Assembly: GCA_036768485.1 (NCBI GenBank) | Contig: JAVLUZ010000154.1 | Location: 37,276,042-37,340,041 of the forward strand | DNA from: Mermis nigrescens | Lineage: Eukaryota > Nematoda > Enoplea > Mermithida > Mermithidae | DNA length: 64,000 nucleotides | Reading direction: 5' to 3' | In this document: positions 11,936 through 45,822 of the stretch, one piece after another | How the letters are laid out: every line of letters starts with the position of its first letter | Position numbering within the stretch: the first letter of the stretch is position 1 | Position numbers and translations under genes: made by a program | Notes under the pieces: model-generated | What the model was told of the DNA's origin: nothing | Seen by the model: only the letters and a program-made list of their open reading frames with translations | Database searches by the model: none

Positions 11936-12318
11936 TTTAATACCAAAAATGCATGTCAACGAGAAAAGAAATCTTGATTTTATACACGATTTTAGCATAA
12001 TTTTGAGTAAAAAACACATAAAAGTGCGGTTAACCCACTGGCAACGTCAGCGCCTGAGAAATAATAGTCGTACGCGCTTGAAGAAACCCTTTTCAAGGTT
12101 TTTCGCACGCACCAGTGTTGCCAACTCTGAAAAGACCAACCGGACATACCAACATATAAAACCGGCCAAAACCGGACATGAGCGCAGTAAAATTCCGGCC
12201 AAAACCGGACAAACAATGTATACACTTGATAAATAACAAGGTGGCTAAAATTTATTCAAATTAACTATTGCACTTAATTATCTATCACATTAAACGCATT
12301 TTGCACATTAAGCAAGGC

Positions 12319-12751
12319 CTAATCAGAAAGTGATAAGGATTCATCAAGGCATACGATATCATCATCACAAATGCTACGACCGTACATTGTAGTGTTAAAT
12401 AATTTGAGCATTGGATCAGTAACAGTAAAGGTGCAACAATTCTCGTCCTTCCAACATAGTAAAAAACGAACACGTAATAAAGCATCAGTAGTTTTGACAT
12501 CTAAGCGATTTCGTAGTTTGGTCTTCAGCAAATTTAATACAGAAAAAGCACGTTCAACGCTAGCATTAGAAAAGGGAAGACTTAAAGCAGACAATGCAAA
12601 TGAAGTAATGTTTTGAAAGCGCTGACACGTCAGTACACTCATCAACAATTAACGAAAAATACACGCTCTTACGAACATCTTCAATCAACTCGGCCCGCAG
12701 TGCAGGACTTAAAACCGACGTGATCAAAGCAGTACACTTCGTACGGTGCAA
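12319..12751 (-). pseudogene. hAT transposase catalytic start plus dimerisation domain, joined by deletion
   Basis: The segment at 12751-12600 reads LRAELIEDVRKSVYFSLIVD then ECTDVS, the first catalytic-Asp region. A different frame from 12648 reads ITSFALSALSLPFSNASVER then AFSVLNLLKTKLRNRL, the hAT dimerisation domain, ending at a stop by 12319. Several hundred residues between these blocks are missing, so the copy cannot encode an active transposase. Confidence 0.75.
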
Positions 12752-12969
12752 CTAAACAAACAGACATCAAAAAAGTTCAACATTCAAGGCTTTAAGGCTT
12801 ATATCAAAATTAGAATATAATTTTTAAAAAAATCAGCTGTTGACAAACAAACTTTGGTCAGATTTATATAGGGTAGTATTCATCAATTTTCAATGATACT
12901 TTACATTAATAAATTCTTCATGACTGTTCTCCCAACTGAAACAAATTCGTTAAAATTGAGAACAATGGG

Positions 12970-13470
12970 TTAAAATAAAATCGGTTTTAAATAAGTAAGC
13001 CACCCTGTATTCTGGAAGCAGTAAGTATGATTAAGCCAATTGCGCCTATTCACCTTAATGTCTCCAACAACCAAATCATTAGGCGATAACCGCTTAACCA
13101 TTTCACCGAGATGATCAATTGTAAGTATAGAGGAATGTTCAACGATAAATACTGCTAAATTTAATTCAGCTTTCTTAACTGCCGCAGTAGAGCTCGCCTG
13201 CTCTTTTCGATATGTAAATCCGAGGGCACTCGTTAATGGGCGCAGGTGTTCACAACTTTCAAAGTCACTAATGGCTTTAATGTGCTTGGCCGTTTTAACA
13301 TGATCAAGAAGAGCATTGCGTTTTGGGCGTAGATTAGCAGAACATAATTTACAGTGAGCAGAACCGTCTGAGCTTTCTACTAGCCACAATTTGAAATTTG
13401 GTTCCCGAAGCCAAGACTTGACAAATGCATGAGTTCCGGACTTGCGTTTCTTTTTAACCGGTGATGGCAT
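12970..13470 (-). pseudogene. hAT transposase N-terminal fragment (zinc finger)
   Basis: 166 residues from ATG at 13470: MPSPVKKKRKSGTHAFVKSW, then HCKLCSANLRPKR..LLDHVKTAKH, a C-x2-C...H-x5-H finger of the kind found in hAT transposases and ZBED/KIAA1586-like proteins. The frame ends at 12970 without the catalytic core. The basic KKKRK near the start may be a nuclear signal. Confidence 0.75.
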
Positions 13471-13934
13471 AGTTGACTAGAATTATGCCCTGAAAAGCAG
13501 CGATCAGTTTACATAGGTAAAAAACCAATAGCGAGTGACAAACAAAGTACAGAATTACATAAAGTACAAAGACACAACATGAGGCGAGTACTGACTGAAT
13601 AGCAAGTGATTTGACGACTTAATGTGTAAGTAGTAAAGTTAGAGGTGAACAAGGTCGAGCGATATTGAGAAGGTATGCGGAGCGGATGATTAGCCACTAG
13701 CCAGTGTGTGTGGTGTGTATGTTGTTACTTCCTACAGTAAGCAAATGTGAAACAAGAACATGCAGCATGGCAATAACCTGATTCAGACAAAATTTTAAAA
13801 CCGGACAAAAGCGGACCAACTGCTTAAAAAACCGGACATCGAAAACCGGCCATGACCGTCGACCGGCCAAAACCGGACATCAAGCCTGAAAACCGGACAT
13901 AAATGTCCGGTTTCCGGTCATGTTGGCAACCCTG

Positions 13935-15107
13935 GACGCACTGATTTATTTCATCAATCGGTTCGGTTCGCTTGCATTGACTTTAACTCCACTACAGTAC
14001 ATATGACAACTGTGAGATTTTGCAGTCGATGCTACTTGTTCGTTTAATAAGATAGCAAACGTTTCTACCACAGCAGCAATTTTGTTTATCAACATGGCAC
14101 CAAGCACCAAACCTTGCATCGTTAGAATTTAATTTGCAGGAAAATTTATCTTTTTTCTGCTTCACATTCATTCAAATCACCCCTTTTCGCTTGCAAATAT
14201 AAAAACCTTACATTAATTTTTCACTACATGCCTCTTATATTACGTTGTCGCGGCGGCTGGTCGGCTAAACTCGTCTAATTGATGTTTAATGTAATTTATT
14301 AACGAGTTAGTTTATGGGAGATGGACTAAAATTGGATTAAAAACCAAGAATGACTAAAAACCCAAAAGCAAAGCAACGAGAAAGTCCTGCGTGCGCAACG
14401 CACACAGGCGACAAGCAAAAAATAAAAGCGCACGAAGGTGAAAAAGGCCAAGCAAGAAAAAGGCACTGCACGAAAAAGGCAGGTAAAAGAACGCAGGCGA
14501 GAACAGCTGACCAGCCAAAGGAAAAAAGACGGGGCTAGCACACGTGGGTGTGGGGGTTAGGGGATATGCACCCCAGAGAGCCGAATAACCGCCAAAATTT
14601 AATTTGTGAAATATCTTTGTTTTTTTTGCAATTTTTTGATGCCAATGGATAGTGCTCAATGAGAAACATTGAAAAATGGTTTAGCCATACCACCAATTTT
14701 AAAACCATTTATTGACCTTGGAAAATTCTGGCACCCCCTCCCGCTAGAATTTTGGTGCTGTCCACCTATAGCTTACAGGCCGACTGGGAAAAACACACTG
14801 ATTACCAAGGCGTGCGTCGGTTAAAACAAACGGCAAAAGAGGTGTATGTACACAAACATGGATTACTACACATAGCACAAAAAGATGTAGGTACTATATA
14901 CACGTAATGCATTGAAAACACAGGAAATATATGTAACTGCGAGAGTTACACGTGTAGGCGAACTTGCCTTAGCAGTTCGCGATAGCCATCACATAGCCAA
15001 TACTAGTAGCTATCTATGATAGTGTACTGTGGGCTATGCCTTCGGTCTTCCCATTATTTCCCCAATTTTTCAACAATAAAAAACATTTAGATACTTGTCC
15101 GGTAGTA
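13935..15107. other. Intergenic, repeats only
   Basis: AT-rich sequence with one family A MITE (14539-14770) and no exon I can support. The 101- and 71-codon frames at 14326-14659 lie in that repeat and an adjoining A/G-rich stretch. Confidence 0.55.
14539..14770. mobile_element. Family A MITE copy
   Basis: It starts CACACGTGGGTGTGGGG and contains ATGCCAATGGATAGTGCTCA and TTGACCTT; it ends GGTGCTGTCCACCTATAG. The same layout as the copies with clear TSDs, but the flanking 8-mers do not match. Confidence 0.6.
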
Positions 15108-15454
15108 GTGTTATTTTGATATACCAAAAATAAATTTTGGTATGATTTTGGTAGGCACCTGCTGGACTATCAATATCATATTTTAATTATGTGAATTTTG
15201 GTATATTATATTCTTATCATATTAAAAATCTGGAAAATGTGAAAATATTTTTGATATAATTTTGGTATAATTTTAGTATAAAGTGGTAGCACTTTTTCCT
15301 TTTTCGCTCTTTATCTTACCTACTTATTTTGAACGCATGATGCAGTAGGTATTTTCAACGGGTTCTATTATCATATGGAGACTATACGTACAAGTCTCCG
15401 TTGAGGTTTGTACATATATACCAGCGTTACTCGTGTGCACAATTAGCGCAGCGT

Positions 15455-15660
15455 GAGTGAAGGGTCCCGTCTCGCTAGACCCACCGTCCCGCTTGACCCA
15501 CCGTCTTGCTATACCACCGTCCCACTAGACCCACTTTTTCGTCCTGCTAGATCCACCGGAAGTCTCGCTAGACCCACCACGTGCATAATGAGGTGTCCCA
15601 CCAGACCCACCGTTTTGTGACAGTCCCGCTGAACCCACTGTCTCGGAAGACCCACCAGAG
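15455..15660. repeat. Iterated GTCCCGCTAGACCCACC motif, cluster 1
   Basis: About nine degenerate copies of a 17-bp unit, e.g. cccgcttgacccaccgtc, tctcgctagacccacc and cccactagacccac. It lies near the outer end of the left unit; the orientation is opposite to cluster 2. Confidence 0.8.
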
Positions 15661-16216
15661 AAGAAAATTACGTACGCTTATAAGCAAAAACAGAAACGCT
15701 CGCAAAGTGTATCCATTCAAGTATATATGTTTAGTCAAATATATAAATAATTAATTAAAAACTAATTACATTTAATTAATTACCTAATCAATTAGATTTA
15801 ATAAATAATTAAATAAATTTTGTACATTATTGCATGAAATTGTGTGCATTACGAATTATAACATGCAAATAAGATATGTGCGTGCATGTGTGTGGCAATG
15901 GTAAGTAACCAGCCATGGCCGATTACTTTTTAAGAACAAATTTTTATTTTTCATGTCAAGGAATACACTCTTGTCAAACACATTTCAGGGTGCATTTTTT
16001 GCTTTTTATCGTAATGGTATTGTACTCTGCATCCTCCGATCAGGGAATTTCTGCATACTAAGTGGGCACACAGATTGAAGCGTTGACACCGCATTCCGAT
16101 AACAGTACAGATATGCACATATGAATATGATGAAAAGCATGTAGGCATTTCTACAAAGACGGCTTAACAATAATCGGGCCGAACGGATCTTACAAATTCT
16201 CACTAAAAAATCGAAA

Positions 16217-16411
16217 ATGCTAATTGAGTCATTGTCAATAAATCTGAATCTGTTTTTAAAAATAGGACTAAGTAGGGATAATGTCCATGTGCTCAGTTTA
16301 TTTCATCGTTTCAAAGACTATATAGAAATTTTGATTTCGAATCGAGCCATGAATTTCGGTCGCGCTTATCTCGTTTTAACTGGTTGCATGAAGTCAGTTG
16401 TTAGTCTGTGA
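16217..16411 (+). other. Short ORF in palindrome arm, duplicated at 18764-18958 (minus)
   Basis: A 64-codon frame, MLIESLSINLNLFLKIG..., lies near the centre of the left unit, with a copy in the right unit differing at three residues. The arms are almost identical in DNA, so conservation alone does not prove coding. I recognise no domain. A second frame (15951-16148 minus, 19007-19225 plus) has the same status. Confidence 0.3.
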
Positions 16412-16604
16412 AGCTGATAATAACGAAACTTTTTATATTTTGCAAAAAAATCGTATATTAAATTTAATTGATTAGGTGGCTAATTAAATGTAATTATTTT
16501 TTTAATTAAATATTTATATATTTGACTAAACATATATACTTAGATAGATACACTTTGCAAGCGTTTCTGTTTTTGCTTATAAGCGTACATAATTTTCTTC
16601 TCTA

Positions 16605-16750
16605 GTGGGTCTTCCAAGACAGTGGGTCTAGCGGGACGGTCGCAAAACGGTGGGTCTAGCGGGACAAAAAAGTGGGTATAGTGGGACGGTGGGTTGTGGG
16701 TTTAGCGGGACGGTGGGTCTAGCGGGACGGTGGGTCAAGCGGGTCACAAT
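16605..16750. repeat. Iterated 17-bp motif, cluster 2 (inverted)
   Basis: Units reading GTGGGTCTAGCGGGACG repeat about seven times, the reverse complement of cluster 1. This gives the left unit its own internal palindrome. Confidence 0.8.
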
Positions 16751-17246
16751 CTGAGTGAAGTAACATTCGTCTGTGTTGATAAATGCGTAACATAAGGTGA
16801 GCTCAGCTCATAATTAAGGTTAGCCTATAGTTCTGTTTCACATAAGTTTAAGCATTAATTTTAAGAATTTTTTCGAAAGTAAGCCGACGGATTACAATAA
16901 TTATATATCAAATCAGCTGCTATAATCGCAAACGGTCAGTATGTTAAAACTTGTGTGAAACAGACTGGGAGATTATAAAACATCAGGTAGGTAGGTAGGA
17001 ACGATATTGACCATTAAATTATTTGTTTTCTTAATCCTTGTTTGCCACTCCGTATTCTTTGAGCGTTGAGCTTCGCTGATTATGATTCAAACTACCTACC
17101 AAAAACATATTAAATATATACCAAATATCAAAAATATATCATATTTTAAATAAAAAATAACGAAATATCTTATTTATATCATATTAAAATTAAGCTAACT
17201 ATACCAATATCATATTTTAATTATTTTTGGGCTACCAAAATAATAC

Positions 17247-17934
17247 TAGATCTCAGCAGCTACGCCCTAAGACCTAAGGCTACCTACCTAGTCTCGGTAT
17301 TTGCCGCGGAGGTCAGTTGACCTATCTCAAGCTCAAGTTGTTTATTTAACTTATTTTCAATCAGTGCCTGATCCGAAATGTTTTTGGTTCCTAATATGTG
17401 TAGCACGCTGAACTATGAAAACAACAACAACGAGCTCTATGCTGATCAATCATCCTTAAAGATTAAATAATAATTTTGATCAATTTTGGATTTGAGAAAA
17501 GGATTAAGATTTCCAGATAAAATAAGCTATCATACGAAATTTACCTATCAGTCCACTATGATGGGAAGAAGTCCTCGACGTGGGTGTGACCGGCCTAACC
17601 CTCGGTATAACCAAAAACCACTGGGTAGGTTTTCTATATTTTATTCCGAACGAAGAATTCACGGCCTGGATGCCGGACAACAACCATAAAGCAAAAAGAA
17701 AACGAAAACGTACGTACTATACAATCGTACGACTGGCGAACGAAAAAGCCAACAGCCAGACTAAACTACAACGTTAAGTACACTGGCCTCAAGGACCATT
17801 ACAGTAAAATAAACGAAGATCAATTTAACGTAATACTGAATCACTTTTATCTCAGGTCGAATATTATCGATTACACAAGCGGTATGCATGAAATAATTAC
17901 TATTATCATACACTTAACTCTATGCTACCGGATA
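17247..17934 (+). other. Unique spacer between inverted units, possible decayed coding sequence
   Basis: It is not shared with the arms. Three overlapping plus frames look protein-like: 17486-17689 (MGRSPRRGCDRPNPRYNQ), 17580-17777 (NHWVGFLYFIPNEEFTAWMP) and about 17700-17930 (KYTGLKDHYSKINEDQFNVI then IIDYTSGMHEI). They could be one frameshifted gene or pieces of host exons. GMHEI is reminiscent of TBC/RabGAP domains, but that is weak. Confidence 0.3.
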
Positions 17935-18422
17935 GTGTTATTTTGGTAGCCCAAAAATAATTAAAATATGATATTGGTATAGTTAGCTTAATTTTAATAT
18001 GATATAAATAAGATATTTCGTTATTTTTTATTTAAAATATGATATATTTTTGATATTTGGTATATATTTAATATGTTTTTGGTAGGTAGTTTGAATCATA
18101 ATCAGCGAAGCTCAACGCTCAAGAATACAGGTGGCAAACAAGGATTAAGAAAACAAATAATTTAATGGTCAATATCGTTCCTACCTACCTACCTGATGTT
18201 TTATAATCTCCCAGTCTGTTTCACACAAGTTTTAACATACTGACCGTTTGCGATTATAGCACTGATTTGATATATAATTATTGTAATCCGTCGGCTTACT
18301 TTCGAAAAAATTCTTAAAATTAATGCTTAAACTTATGTGAAACAGACTATAGGCTAACCTTAATTATGAGCTGAGCTCACCTTATGTTACGCATTTATCA
18401 ACACAGACAGATGTTACTTCAC

Positions 18423-18568
18423 TCAGATTGTGACCCGCTTGACCCACCGTCCCGCTAGACCCACCGTCCCGCTAAACCCACAACCCACCGTCCCACTATA
18501 CCCACTTTTTCGTCCCGCTAGACCCACCGTTTTGCGACCGTCCCGCTAGACCCACTGTCTTGGAAGAC
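18423..18568. repeat. Iterated 17-bp motif, cluster 3
   Basis: Copy of cluster 2 in the inverted right unit, reading GACCCACCGTCCCGCTA in tandem. Confidence 0.8.
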
Positions 18569-19514
18569 CCACTAGAGAAGAAAATTATGTACGCTTATAA
18601 GCAAAAACAGAAACGCTTGCAAAGTGTATCTATCTAAGTATATATGTTTAGTCAAATATATAAATATTTAATTAAAAAATAATTACATTTAATTAGCCAC
18701 CTAATCAATTAAATTTAATATACGATTTTTTTGAAAAATATAAAAGTTTCGTTATTATCAGCTTCACAGACTAACAGCTGACTTCATGCAACCAGTTAAA
18801 ACGAGATAAGCGCGACCGAAATTCATGGCTCGATTCGAAATCAAAATTTCTATATAGTCTTTGAAACGATGAAATAAACTGAGCACATGGACATTATCCC
18901 TACTTGGTCCTATTTTTAAAAACAGATTCGGATTTATTGACAATGACTCAATTAACATTTTCGATTTTTTAGTGAGAATTTGTAAAAGATCCGTTCGGCC
19001 CGATTATTGCTAAGCCGTCTTTGTGAAATGCCTACATGCTTTTCATCATATTCATATGTGCATATCTGTACTGTTATCGGAATGCGGTGTCAACGCTTCA
19101 ATCTGTGTGCCCACTTAGTATGCAGAAATTCCCGGATCGGAGGATGCAGAGTACAATACCATTACGATAAAAAGCAAAAAATGCACCCTGAAATGTGTTT
19201 GACAAGAGTGTATTCCTTGACATGAAAAATAAAAATTTGTTCTTAAAAAGTAATCGGCCATGGCTGGTTACTTACCATTTGCCACACACATGCACGCACA
19301 TATCTTATTTGCATGTTATAATTCGTAATGCACACAATTTCATGCAATAATGTACAAAATTTATTTAATTATTAATTAAATCTAATTGATTAGGTAATTA
19401 ATTAAATGTAATTATTTTTTAATTAATTATTTATATATTTGACTAAACATATATACTTGAATGGATACACTTTGCAAGCGTTTCTGTTTTTGCTTATAAG
19501 CGTACGTAATTTTC

Positions 19515-19712
19515 TTCTCTGGTAGGTCTTCCGAGACAGTGGGTTCAGCGGGACTGTCGCAAAACGGTGGGTCTAGTGGGACACCTCATTATGCACGTGG
19601 TGGGTCTAGCGAGACTTCCGGTGGGTCTAGCAGGACGAAAAAAGTGGATCTAGTGGGACGGTGGTATAGCAAGACGGTGGGTCAAGCGGGACGGTGGGTC
19701 TAGCGAGACGGT
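19515..19712. repeat. Iterated 17-bp motif, cluster 4
   Basis: Copy of cluster 1 in the right unit, reading GGTGGGTCTAGCGGGAC with the same spacing irregularities as cluster 1, including the CACGTG(G)-type interruption. Confidence 0.8.
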
Positions 19713-20324
19713 ACCCTTCACTCACGCTGCGCTAATTGTACACACGAGTAACGCTGGTATATATGCACAAACCTCAACGGAGACTTGTACGTATAGTCTC
19801 CATATGATAATAGAACCCGTTGAAAATACCTACTGCATCATGCGTTCAAAATAAGTAGGTAAGATAAAGAGCGAAAAAGGAAAAAGTGCTACCACTTTAT
19901 ACTAAAATTATACCAAAATTATATCAAAAATATTTTCACATTTTCCAGATTTTTAATATGATAAGAATATAATATACCAAAATTCACATAATTAAAATAT
20001 GATATTGATAGTCCAGCAGGTGCCTACCAAAATCATACCAAAATTTATTTTTGGTATATCAAAATAACACTACGAGATCACCCGACATAAAAGCGGCCAG
20101 CAATATTAGGGCTGAGGGGATCGAAGCCGTAAGGTCTCTAAGGGTCCAAAGAATCTCGAAATCTCGAAGGCAAATGTATCCGTCCTGTGCCGATTCTTGG
20201 TAGACATAGGGCGGCTCTACATTTACATATACAAGTAAGGGAAATAAGTACACAGACAAGCAAAGAAAAATGTTCCGATGGAACAAAAAATACGAATATA
20301 CTTGGGACTGAGGATCATGTGATA

Positions 20325-20477
20325 GTCTGTTTCACACAACTTCGGTCATAAATTTTAAAGCTGGCTGCCTGCGACAATAAGCTGGCAGATTGCGATTATA
20401 GCATTAATCTGATATATAATTATCGTAACCTTCTGCTTACTATCGTTGAAAATTCTTAGAATTTATGTGAAACAGAC
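20325..20477. mobile_element. TA-flanked MITE with GTCTGTTTCAC ends
   Basis: The ends GTCTGTTTCACAC and GTGAAACAGAC are inverted, with TA at 20323-20324 and 20478-20479. It is the same family as 23921-24166 and 56786-57005, and as a copy inside both arms of the 15-20 kb palindrome (about 16830-16965, 18213-18350). Confidence 0.75.
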
Positions 20478-21217
20478 TATATGTATGTGAGGCGGTACTT
20501 TTGTAAACGCTCATCGAGCTTCTTTTCTGAGTTCAAACCCGTAGATTTGATGCTTCATCATCATTAAATGAAGTGGCACAATTTCTTTTTTGATTGAGCA
20601 CTGATTTGGTTCGCACGGGCGACCGAACACTGGCCAATGGCAGCACTCAAGCTGCCTACCTTGTATATGCCTAAGATCGCAAAATCTGCTAAAAATCAGA
20701 CATTCAACGGAAAAAATCTAAGCATATTGTAACACGGCATAAAGTGTGCTTTTTAGAGCGTTTTTGGCTCGTGTCTCGAATTTGTGATATTTTTTACTAC
20801 ATACATTTTGTTTGATTCGCTGGAAGTGTTTTCTTTCCGTTTCTTTCATAAAGAATAAGCATTGTCCGGGACGTCATAAACTGTGATCTTGCGACCATTC
20901 GTTAGGAAAGGTATTATGCAAGGTGAACGCTCAGCTTGATGTTTCCAAATCCCCTCCCCACCCAGTTTCAAAACCTGTCTGGGTCATAGAAAAACCCCGA
21001 CCGACATCAGCCTGGAGCTGAGAATATGACAGGACACTTTAGGGAATCTCCTTTCCGCCCGGGCCTTAAAATCACTATTGATTCAAATTAATTTTTCTGG
21101 AAACGGAGTTGAGCGATTTGACCTTTATCTGCTCTAATAGAATCTCCGTTCTGAGTATAGAAATCATGCCATGGCTTCAGAGATCCCTTAGGGAAACCGG
21201 GGTAAATTACTTAGCAC

Positions 21218-21402
21218 CACACCTGGGCGTGGGTTTGGGGGTGTGCACCTCCAGAAACCAAAATACCCTGCCCAGAATTCAATTTTTTTGACGCCAATGG
21301 ATAGTGCCCGATGAGAAACGTTGAATACCACCAATTTTAGGGCCATTTTTTGACCTTCAAAAATCTTGCACCCTCCCAGAATTTTGGTGCCAACCACTTA
21401 TG
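21218..21402. mobile_element. Family A MITE copy
   Basis: From CACACCTGGGCGTGGG to GCCAACCACTTATG, with the internal ATGGATAGTGCCCGATGAGA. The flanking 8-mers (cttagcac / gttaccat) match at only five of eight positions. Confidence 0.6.
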
Positions 21403-21613
21403 GTTACCATGCGCTCACAAGGAGGGAAGCTCCTTTCCGGGCATTGCAATCACTTGAGCCAGCAGCTGTTTCCGTTGTCGGGTTTTCAACACAGTTCGCC
21501 ATTCCTTGATCGCTGGTCACAGTGAGCAAAAAAACCATTTACTTTTTGAGTCAACGGCTGATATAACGGAGACTGATAAGTAAAGCAAAAGCGCTTTTCG
21601 GTAGCGATCCGAT

Positions 21614-21816
21614 CACACGTAGGCGTAGGGGTTGAGGGTACACACCTCCAGAATTCAATTGTTGAATTTTTTCGCTTTTTTGATGCCAATGGATACTGCT
21701 CAAGAGAAACGTTGAAAAATGGTGTTTTTTCGCCATATCACAATTTTTAGACCATTTTTTGACCTTTGAAAACCTTGCAGCCCCTCCCCCCAGAATTTTG
21801 GTGCTGCCCACCTATG
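21614..21816. mobile_element. Family A MITE with 7/8 TSD
   Basis: Flanks gatccgat (21606-21613) and gatacgat (21817-21824). The ends are CACACGTAGGC and GCCCACCTATG, with an internal ATGCCAATGGATACTGCTCA. Confidence 0.7.
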
Positions 21817-22142
21817 GATACGATCCGTTCAGACTTGACAACAATATCACTTTACTTCACAAGTATTCGAAAAGGGTTCAATGATAGGTAATCGATAAAA
21901 AGAACGGAGGCATACGCGTGTATAATTGAACAAACGCTGCATATCGGACTAAATATCGAAACAATGCGTAACACAGTAAATAGCAGGTACTTACATAGAA
22001 GTTAAATAACGTCAACAATCAGTTGTCGGATCAATGTGAATTATTCAATCAATAAAAGGGCCAAAAAGTCAAAATACGAAAAAAGAGAAAACAATCGACG
22101 CAATTCACTCGTCGTCACAATCAAATGAATTCAATTTGATAA

Positions 22143-45254
<23,112 letters not shown>

Positions 45255-45512
45255 TTTCAGTAAAGGTTTTTATTCCCTGATATGATTTTATTTGCGTATT
45301 CAATTGATGCAGGCACAAAATCGAAATATCACAAGTACAAAATATAGGCAAAAGAATAGTAGACTAAGTACAAGGGCAGTTGTCGGTTATACCCCCATTC
45401 GGACAATATCTAGTTCATTGCGTAAATTTATTTAGAGTCACTGCGACTTAAAGCCACAGACCTTCTGGTTGGTTGTTGAGCACTGTAAACCCTAATTGAA
45501 ATGATGTGAACG

Positions 45513-45722
45513 CATACATGTAACGGCTGGAAATGGGGGGAGTCATGGCCATTGTTAGGGGTGAATGACCTTTAATTTTTGGTGAAAAACGGCCAAAAAA
45601 CGCCTAAAAACAGCCGAAAATTCGATTTTTTTTTCCAAAAATAGTGGGTCAAAAATTTTTCTGGCTTTGGGAGGGGATGGAGGACGTCCGACTTCGGGTG
45701 GGGGGCTCCTGTTACATGTATG
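45513..45722. mobile_element. hAT-type MITE (family B), 7/8 TSD
   Basis: The ends CATACATGTAACGG and CTGTTACATGTATG are inverted, with flanks TGTGAACG (45505-45512) and CGTGAACG (45723-45730). The body has the GGGGTGAATG, GGCCAAAAAACGCCTAAAAA and GGGTGGGG blocks of family B. Confidence 0.75.
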
Positions 45723-45756
45723 CGTGAACGACTTCATAGATAGGTAAGCGATAATC

Positions 45757-45822
45757 GCTCGACCTCAGTGATTAGAGCTCTTGACTACCATACTGGTCTG
45801 GAATGAGTCCAAGTGAATCCAA
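45757..45822 (+). repeat. tRNA-derived SINE-like remnant
   Basis: ACCTCAGTGATTAGAGCTCT then TGACTACCATACTGG matches the D-arm and A-box of a tRNA (TAGCTCAGTGGTTAGAGC..TCGACT). The B-box region (GGTCTGGAATGAGTCC) is degenerate and no acceptor stem forms, so this is a SINE fragment rather than a tRNA gene. Confidence 0.45.

Larger units (their letters stand above)
12113..13934 (-). mobile_element. hAT transposon, internally deleted, decayed transposase
   Basis: The ends are CAGTGTTGCCAAC (left) and, reverse-complemented, CAGGGTTGCCAAC (right), typical hAT termini. Both subterminal regions carry repeated AAAACCGGACAT/ACCGGCC motifs, probable transposase-binding clusters. A shared ACGCAC 6-mer flanks both sides (12107-12112, 13936-13941), an imperfect TSD. 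It encodes BED-type and hAT dimerisation domain pieces on the minus strand. Confidence 0.85.
15108..20070. mobile_element. 5-kb double palindrome: two inverted 2.14-kb TA-flanked units
   Basis: Left unit 15108-17246 and right unit 17935-20070 are near-identical in inverted orientation, separated by a 688-bp spacer. Each unit has ends like GTGTTATTTTG(A/G)TA, with TA on both outer sides (15106-15107, 17247-17248, 17933-17934, 20071-20072). Within each unit, sequence around 15455-15830 recurs inverted around 16480-16750, so each arm is itself palindromic. Four clusters of a 17-bp motif lie in the structure. No transposase was found. Confidence 0.8.
20071..22142. other. Downstream flank of calnexin, MITEs only
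   Basis: Contains a Tc1-like MITE (20325-20477) and family A copies (21218-21402, 21614-21816). No exon seen. I see no canonical AATAAA on the minus strand within 250 bp after the calnexin stop; the 3' end may use a variant signal. Confidence 0.5.

Noticed and set aside
14350..14538. A basic 62-codon plus frame rich in Lys, Gln and Thr
   Set aside because: A/G-rich low-complexity sequence next to a MITE; the opposite strand is also open.
15455..15660. CRISPR-like array (regular short repeats)
   Set aside because: Units are degenerate with no unique spacers, duplicated in a palindromic eukaryotic element; not CRISPR.
17776..17905. TBC/RabGAP domain exon (GMHEI motif)
   Set aside because: Only a five-residue match plus loose hydrophobic spacing; the catalytic Arg region is not seen. 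Kept as an unassigned spacer.
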